In this document: piece by piece, positions 59,045 through 64,000 of the stretch | Layout of the letters: the number at the start of each line of letters is the position of its first letter | Position numbering within the stretch: position 1 is the first letter of the stretch | DNA from: Halopseudomonas pachastrellae | GTDB lineage: Bacteria; Pseudomonadota; Gammaproteobacteria; Pseudomonadales; Pseudomonadaceae | Direction: 5' to 3' | DNA length: 64,000 bases | Assembly (NCBI RefSeq): GCF_900114765.1 | Contig: NZ_FOUD01000012.1 | Location: 1-64,000, forward strand | Made by a program: the position numbers and the translations under genes | The notes under the pieces: generated by a model | Databases searched by the model: none | Seen by the model: the letters and a program-made list of their open reading frames with translations, nothing else | Told to the model about the DNA's origin: nothing

Positions 59045-60154
59045 ATGCTTTCCTTCCTAGACCTCAAGACCATTAACGGCCGGTACCGCGCAGAGCTGAT
59101 AGAAGCGGCCGCCCGTGTTATCGACTCAGGTTGGTATATTCAAGGCGCAGAACTCAAGGCGTTTGAGCATGAATTTGCCGCCTATTGCGGAACAAGACAC
59201 TGCATTGGCGTTGCCAACGGACTGGACGCTCTGACCCTGACACTGCGCGCTTGGAAAGAGCTGGGCAAGCTAACCGAAGGCGATGAGGTAATTGTGCCGG
59301 CTAACACCTACATCGCCAGCATTCTTGCTATCACCGAAAACGGCCTCGTACCTGTTTTGGTAGAGCCAAGTGAGCGCACGTACAACCTTTGTCAAAACAA
59401 TATCGCCGAAGCCATTACAGCAAAAACCCGAGCCATTCTGGCTGTTCATCTCTACGGCCAACTAGCGCCTATGCAGCAGATAATGGCCTTGGCTGAACAT
59501 CATGACCTGCTCGTATTGGAAGACTCGGCACAAGCACATGGTGCACAGCTTGAAGGCAGAAAAGCAGGCAACTGGGGCAACGCCTCCGGCTTCAGTTTTT
59601 ACCCTGGCAAGAACCTTGGTGCGCTCGGCGACGCAGGCGCAATCACCACGAACGATGACCTGCTAGCCAAAACACTAAGGGCGTTGGGAAACTACGGTTC
59701 CCATGAAAAATACAAAAACCTATATCAAGGCGTGAACAGCCGCCTTGACGAAATACAAGCAGCAATGCTTCGAGTGAAGCTGCGATATCTGGATACCGAA
59801 ACCCAGCACCGCCGAAACATTGCCACGTTATATCGAGACAAGATAAGGAATAATAACGTTAGTTTGCCACACCTAGAAGACGAGAACAGTCATGTCTGGC
59901 ATCTATTCGTATTGAGGAGCAAACACCGAGCCGAGCTGCAAGAGTATCTGACAAACTCCGGCGTCCAAACCCTCATACACTATCCTATTCCGCCTCACCG
60001 GCAGCATGCATACAAAGAGCTGGAAACGCTTCAGTTACCGCTAACGCAACAAATTCACGATGAGGTACTTAGCCTGCCTATTAGCCCTGCGATGAGCATA
60101 GCAGACGCAGAAGAAGTCTGCGGTATTATCAACACCTTCCAGCCTGGCAGCTGA
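59045..60154 (+). CDS. fdtB: dTDP-3-keto-6-deoxyhexose aminotransferase (FdtB/QdtB type)
   Basis: This 369-residue PLP-dependent sugar aminotransferase of the DegT/DnrJ/EryC1 group has [18 protein letters not shown] with the Schiff-base Lys, [11 protein letters not shown] and [10 protein letters not shown]. It transfers an amino group to C3 of the keto sugar. A gap of 86 bases separates it from the acyltransferase gene. It ends 24 bases before the convergent glycosyltransferase stop. The symbol is provisional between fdtB and qdtB. Confidence 0.85.
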   Translation: MLSFLDLKTINGRYRAELIEAAARVIDSGWYIQGAELKAFEHEFAAYCGTRHCIGVANGLDALTLTLRAWKELGKLTEGDEVIVPANTYIASILAITENGLVPVLVEPSERTYNLCQNNIAEAITAKTRAILAVHLYGQLAPMQQIMALAEHHDLLVLEDSAQAHGAQLEGRKAGNWGNASGFSFYPGKNLGALGDAGAITTNDDLLAKTLRALGNYGSHEKYKNLYQGVNSRLDEIQAAMLRVKLRYLDTETQHRRNIATLYRDKIRNNNVSLPHLEDENSHVWHLFVLRSKHRAELQEYLTNSGVQTLIHYPIPPHRQHAYKELETLQLPLTQQIHDEVLSLPISPAMSIADAEEVCGIINTFQPGS

Positions 60155-60178
60155 TAAAAGGCCGCTTGAGTAGTAAAC

Positions 60179-61039
60179 TTAACCTAGATAAAGCCGCGCA
60201 ACCCCCCTGAGAGTCCGCATATCCCAAGCGCCCAAGGGTATTTTCTGGAGAATCTCACGGGCAAGCGGCTTATCCTGCTTCGCTGCCTTCAGAAACATGG
60301 ACCGTCGGTGCCGCAAGCATACTTCCTCAAAGTCCTTATGTTCTGAGAACAACGAATATACTTTGATGACCTCATCGAGCATAAAGCGAATATTGGAGTG
60401 GGTATTCTGAGCGTGCGTGCGATAATATGCCATCGCCTCTTCTAATACATCGACAACATATCCCGCCTCGCAAACTTTTAGCATCATTGTAAGATCTTCA
60501 ATTCGCAAACTCTCATCGTACCCCCCAACCTCAAGAGCCGCGTCACGTCTAATAAGAAATGTAGGCGCGGGTGCCCCCGGCAATATACCATTAAAGAGAC
60601 TATCAAAATCTAGGCGCCTAGCAGGACGAACACGCAGCTTTCTGTCTATTACGTTGCCAGACTCGTCAATCGGTATGATATTTCCACCGCATATAGCCAC
60701 CTCAGGATGCGCCTGCATATGTGCCACCTGAAGGGCTATTCGATTTGGCAGCATAACATCATCGGAAGCAAATGGAGCATAGTACTCTCCATTGATCTCA
60801 CCCAGCGCGAAATTTAATGTAGGCAGTAGCCCCTGGTTAGACTGCAGCCGCAAGTCAAAACCATATATCTCAGCCAGTTCCGCGAGAATTCTCGGGGACT
60901 CATCAGTAGAGCCATCATCAATGACAAGAATCTTAATATTGGGGTAAGTCTGCTCAAGCACGCTGAGAATACATCCTTTGACAAAGCGGGCATGATTATA
61001 GCTTGGCACAACAACATTAACTAAAGGCAGCTCACTCAT
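60179..61039 (-). CDS. Glycosyltransferase family 2
   Basis: This 286-residue GT-A glycosyltransferase has VVVPSYNHARFV near the start, VIDDGSTDESPRI and the APFASDDVM region giving the DxD-like motif. It probably adds one sugar of the surface polysaccharide repeat. The ATG at 61039 overlaps the upstream GT4 gene by 8 bases. Sugar donor and acceptor cannot be assigned. The composition is AT-rich. Confidence 0.85.
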   Translation of the reverse strand: MSELPLVNVVVPSYNHARFVKGCILSVLEQTYPNIKILVIDDGSTDESPRILAELAEIYGFDLRLQSNQGLLPTLNFALGEINGEYYAPFASDDVMLPNRIALQVAHMQAHPEVAICGGNIIPIDESGNVIDRKLRVRPARRLDFDSLFNGILPGAPAPTFLIRRDAALEVGGYDESLRIEDLTMMLKVCEAGYVVDVLEEAMAYYRTHAQNTHSNIRFMLDEVIKVYSLFSEHKDFEEVCLRHRRSMFLKAAKQDKPLAREILQKIPLGAWDMRTLRGVARLYLG

Positions 61040-62183
61040 CTCTACTTTTCCCAAAATCCTGAATCATTGAAAAGATCAGGTTTCGATAATTAGAGCGAAA
61101 CTCATCAATACCGTGCATTCGGCACAAATAATCATGCCCCGCCGCCCCCAAGTCACTCCGTTGTACAGGTGACATTTGCACTAACTCCACAAGCTTTTCA
61201 GCTAGGTCGACATGGTCGCCAACCTTGAATTGAAGTCCGCCACTGTCTTCCAGGATAGACTTGAGACTGTCTATATCAGACCCTATGACAGGTCGGGCAC
61301 CAGCGAGCGCCTCAAGCAGTGCGAGAGGAAGCCCCTCACTAAAAGAAGGCATAGCAAAAACATCAAAAGCCTTAACATACATCAGGGCATCGTCACGCGC
61401 ACCAAGCAAGATGACACGCTGCTGCAAATCATGTTTTTCAACAAGCTCCTCAAGATCTGAACGCGACCGTCCTTCGCCAATAATTACAATTAGCGCATCC
61501 TGGTAATCTTTTGCAATGCGAGCAAAAGCTTGAATCAAGGTCGCGTGTCCCTTCACTGGGACTAGCCGACCGATACAGCCAATAACCAGCTTATTTTCAG
61601 GCACAGCCAACGCTCTTCTCGCATCCCCAGGCGACAACATTATGGACTTTGCCCTGTCGATATCGATAGCGTTATTAATGGTAATCGTGTTCACCCCATT
61701 AAAAGCGTTAACTTTATTTCTCAAATAACTAGTTACAGCCCTTGAAACACCGACCATCTTCCAGCGGCGAGAAATGAGGGCAGCCGCCTCCAGTCTACGA
61801 AAAGCCCGGTCATAATCGCCGATTCCATGTTCTACTCCAACAAAGACAGTACTCCTGAACACCTGCGAGAGCCACATCATCATACTAATAGGCTTAAAGC
61901 GATGCGCGACGACAGCATCAAACCCCTGCGCGCGACAAAAAAGATAAAGCCGGAATATAACCAACCAGCGTCGAAAGCCTTTAAGGTCCGCAGGGCGACA
62001 GTTAAAGTAACATGATCGTTGCGCCTTACTAACAGGCATACCTTCGTCAGGTCTTCCCCGAAGAAACAATGTCGTAACATTTACATCATGCGCCACCAAC
62101 GCAGCAACAACCTGCTCAGCCAAATCCGATTCATTTACGTTATAGCGAAGCTGAATCTGTAATATTTTCTTCCCAGTTGACAC
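61032..62183 (-). CDS. Glycosyltransferase family 4
   Basis: This 383-residue GT-B glycosyltransferase has the C-terminal donor-site signature GCIGRLVPVKGH and the E-x7-E region PSFSEGLPLALLEALA. The start is uncertain: GTG at 62183 has AGAGG 10 bases upstream, and TTG 62207 and 62192 are less likely. It overlaps the downstream GT2 by 8 bases. About 190 bases without a gene separate it from the other GT2; I see no confident promoter there. Confidence 0.85.
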   Translation of the reverse strand: MSTGKKILQIQLRYNVNESDLAEQVVAALVAHDVNVTTLFLRGRPDEGMPVSKAQRSCYFNCRPADLKGFRRWLVIFRLYLFCRAQGFDAVVAHRFKPISMMMWLSQVFRSTVFVGVEHGIGDYDRAFRRLEAAALISRRWKMVGVSRAVTSYLRNKVNAFNGVNTITINNAIDIDRAKSIMLSPGDARRALAVPENKLVIGCIGRLVPVKGHATLIQAFARIAKDYQDALIVIIGEGRSRSDLEELVEKHDLQQRVILLGARDDALMYVKAFDVFAMPSFSEGLPLALLEALAGARPVIGSDIDSLKSILEDSGGLQFKVGDHVDLAEKLVELVQMSPVQRSDLGAAGHDYLCRMHGIDEFRSNYRNLIFSMIQDFGKSRDE

Positions 62184-62373
62184 GCAGCTCAAGCCTCTTA
62201 ATGCCAAACACTGGCATATCAGTTAAATCACAGGTTATGGCGACCTAATTCCTGTTCGCGCTTCTTGAAAGGAAGCCATTAAAAATGGGCACCATCTTAG
62301 TCTCGACCCACAAAAAAATGTAGCATACGGCAACTTCGACACTTACAGTACAGCTTAATGCACCATCAGCCCG

Positions 62374-63294
62374 CTACTTTCCTAGCAGCCAAAGTCGTAG
62401 CGCTTTGCGACTATAGGAGCCACGAAATATAACGCGCCAGTCAGCTTTGAGCGCTTGCACGAACCATTCCTTCGCCAGCTCCGACTCACCTGCCAACCAA
62501 GCACTGCGAAACAGCGACAGGCTTCGCTGTACAAAAAACGCGCGACGCAGCACCTGAAACTCATCCGGCAAGCGTTGCGGAGAAAAAACTTCGTCCACCA
62601 ACTTCAAACCGCCGGCACGCGCATGAGCAAACTGATGCCGCAAGCTATCCGAGTGTTTATGAATCAAGGCCAGCGGCTCATTCAGAACAGAGCAGTGGTA
62701 GTTCGCAAGCACTTGAGTGAATACCGGAATATCCTCCGCACTGCGAAACGCCTCTGGATAGTTACCGCGAGCAAATACATCACGATGCATTGCGCAGGCG
62801 CCATTTGAGAGAGCCAAGCTTTTATCCAATAGATAAGCCCGAACCCGCATGATTTGGTTTTCCGGCATCACACCTGGATTGTGGATGCTGCGCTTACCGC
62901 TAGAATTAATAGAAACATGACCACCAGCGACGAACCGAGTTTCCGGATTCGCCCGAAGATGCTCGCGAATAAGCTTGATCGCACCCTCAGCCATTTCATC
63001 ATCAGCATCAAGAAAAATCAGCCAGTCGCCGCGAGCCTTCTCTATACCTCGATTACGAACTGACGCAAGGCCACCATTAATTTTGCGCTCGGTAATGATT
63101 TTCCCAGGATACCTCTGCAGTAAATCGGCGATCACCTTAGGCGTATTGTCAGTAGAGCCATCATCAATAATGATAAGCTCACAGTCATCTGCCAGCTGCG
63201 GCACGACAGAGTCCACGGTACGTGGCAAAGTCGTCGCGTAGTTATAAGCAGGAATAACAATGCTTAGCAGCACGTTTGCTGCTGGATCTGTCAC
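62374..63294 (-). CDS. Glycosyltransferase family 2
   Basis: This 306-residue GT-A enzyme has SIVIPAYNYATTL, LIIIDDGSTDNTPKV and FLDADDEM as the metal-binding motif. Its GTG start overlaps the carbamoyltransferase stop by four bases (GTGA), so the two are coupled. The likely role is in the same polysaccharide as the neighbouring transferases. Donor sugar unknown. Confidence 0.85.
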   Translation of the reverse strand: MTDPAANVLLSIVIPAYNYATTLPRTVDSVVPQLADDCELIIIDDGSTDNTPKVIADLLQRYPGKIITERKINGGLASVRNRGIEKARGDWLIFLDADDEMAEGAIKLIREHLRANPETRFVAGGHVSINSSGKRSIHNPGVMPENQIMRVRAYLLDKSLALSNGACAMHRDVFARGNYPEAFRSAEDIPVFTQVLANYHCSVLNEPLALIHKHSDSLRHQFAHARAGGLKLVDEVFSPQRLPDEFQVLRRAFFVQRSLSLFRSAWLAGESELAKEWFVQALKADWRVIFRGSYSRKALRLWLLGK

Positions 63295-64000
63295 TGTTCA
63301 CTCTCCTTTACCACCAGCACATCTTCCATGATCAAGAACTGCAGATCAGACCCGAAAAACATGTTCAGCGCATCCGTCGGCGAGCAGACCATCGGCTCGC
63401 CGCGCCGGTTAAGCGAGGTATTAAGCACGACGCCGTTGCCGGTCATGACTTCCAGCTCTTTCATCAGGTCGTAGTAGCGCGGATTGTAGTCGCGCTTGAG
63501 CACCTGGGCGCGGGCTGTGCCGTCTTCGTGCACCACCTCTGGCACGCGCTCTGCCCACCCTTCTTTGACGTCAAAGGTAAAGGTCATGAAGGGCGACGGA
63601 TGGTCGACGCTAAGCATCTGCGGAGCCACGGTATCGAGCATGGACGGGCAGAACGGGCGCCAGCGCTCGCGGAATTTGATCTGCTCGTTGATTCGGTCGG
63701 CCACACCGGCAACGCTGGGGCAGCCGATAATGGAGCGGCCGCCCAGGGCGCGGGGGCCAAACTCCATACGACCCTGGAACCAGGCAACCGGATTGCCCTC
63801 GACCAGTACCTTTGCGATTTCCTGGGGTACGTCGTCGATCTTCTGCCACTGAGGCTGATTCGGGTGGCGGGCGCAGGCGGCGATAATGTCTTCGTTGCTA
63901 TAAGAGGGGCCAAGATAGACGTGTTCCATCTTCTCGACGGGCACACCGTTTTTGACCGAAATGTACGAGGCAGCACCGACCGCCGTACCAGCATCACCAG
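63291..64000 (-). CDS. NodU/CmcH-family carbamoyltransferase, C-terminal part (cut by window edge)
   Basis: The reading frame is open to the window end, so the N-terminal part is missing. The visible roughly 236 residues include GDAGTAVGAA near the edge and the carbamoyltransferase C-terminal domain: FQGRMEFGPRALGGRSI, KFRERWRPFCPSML and NTSLNRRGEPMVCSPTDAL. Such enzymes move the carbamoyl group of carbamoyl phosphate to a sugar hydroxyl. Coupling to a GT2 gene suggests carbamoylation of the surface glycan. Confidence 0.88.
   Translation of the reverse strand, partial: GDAGTAVGAASYISVKNGVPVEKMEHVYLGPSYSNEDIIAACARHPNQPQWQKIDDVPQEIAKVLVEGNPVAWFQGRMEFGPRALGGRSIIGCPSVAGVADRINEQIKFRERWRPFCPSMLDTVAPQMLSVDHPSPFMTFTFDVKEGWAERVPEVVHEDGTARAQVLKRDYNPRYYDLMKELEVMTGNGVVLNTSLNRRGEPMVCSPTDALNMFFGSDLQFLIMEDVLVVKESEQ

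Noticed and set aside
62184..62373. Possible small gene between the two glycosyltransferases
   Set aside because: No frame on either strand has a start with a ribosome-binding site and a plausible product; I see nothing else definable there.

Overview
The window is a stretch of chromosome from a high-GC gammaproteobacterium of the Pseudomonadaceae. Three things point there: the protein sequences, a gene order that (from memory) closely tracks the rlmB-to-msbA segment of Pseudomonas aeruginosa, and Pseudomonas-specific neighbours such as fimX with its PilZ-type partner and rhdA. Several details differ from the fluorescent pseudomonads, above all a lysylation-type elongation factor P with its modifying enzymes in this locus. 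A Halopseudomonas-like or other early-branching lineage is possible, but I cannot settle the genus from this window.

Layout. Positions 1-94 hold the end of an IS5-type insertion sequence just downstream of rlmB. Then follow rlmB and rnr (RNA modification and decay), two tandem tRNA-Leu(CAG) genes, purA, hisZ and a DUF2065 gene, hflKC, and a tightly packed minus-strand run nnrD-tsaE-amiB-mutL-miaA-hfq-hflX. Around 17-28 kb come queG, orn, rsgA, the flagellar stator motAB, an HDOD protein, rhdA, psd, and the translation-rescue set epmA, efp and epmB. From 28 to 35 kb are a PilZ-type protein, a degenerate FimX, serB and an AhpA/YtjB-like membrane protein. From 35 to 43 kb lies a minus-strand block: nudF and DUF1249, cpdA, parE, an esterase-like protein, a retropepsin-like protein and parC. 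thiC with a TPP riboswitch is divergent from tolC. waaA, hldE and msbA (lipid A/core) flank a three-gene oxidoreductase operon.

From about 55.1 kb the base composition becomes visibly more AT-rich and the content turns to surface polysaccharide: an acyltransferase, rfbB-rfbA, a 3,4-ketoisomerase, an acyltransferase and an aminotransferase that together predict dTDP-3-acetamido-3,6-dideoxyhexose (Fuc3NAc or Qui3NAc). Three glycosyltransferases and a NodU/CmcH-type carbamoyltransferase follow on the other strand, the last cut by the window end.

Most of the window is well-conserved core genome. I found no CRISPR array, prophage or clearly new defence system. The points most worth a second look are the EF-P lysylation locus in a Pseudomonas context, the doubly degenerate FimX with a PilZ partner lacking the arginine motif, the kinase-like protein lacking its catalytic Asp, the palindrome between motA and the HDOD gene, the thiC leader, and the O-antigen sugar cassette.
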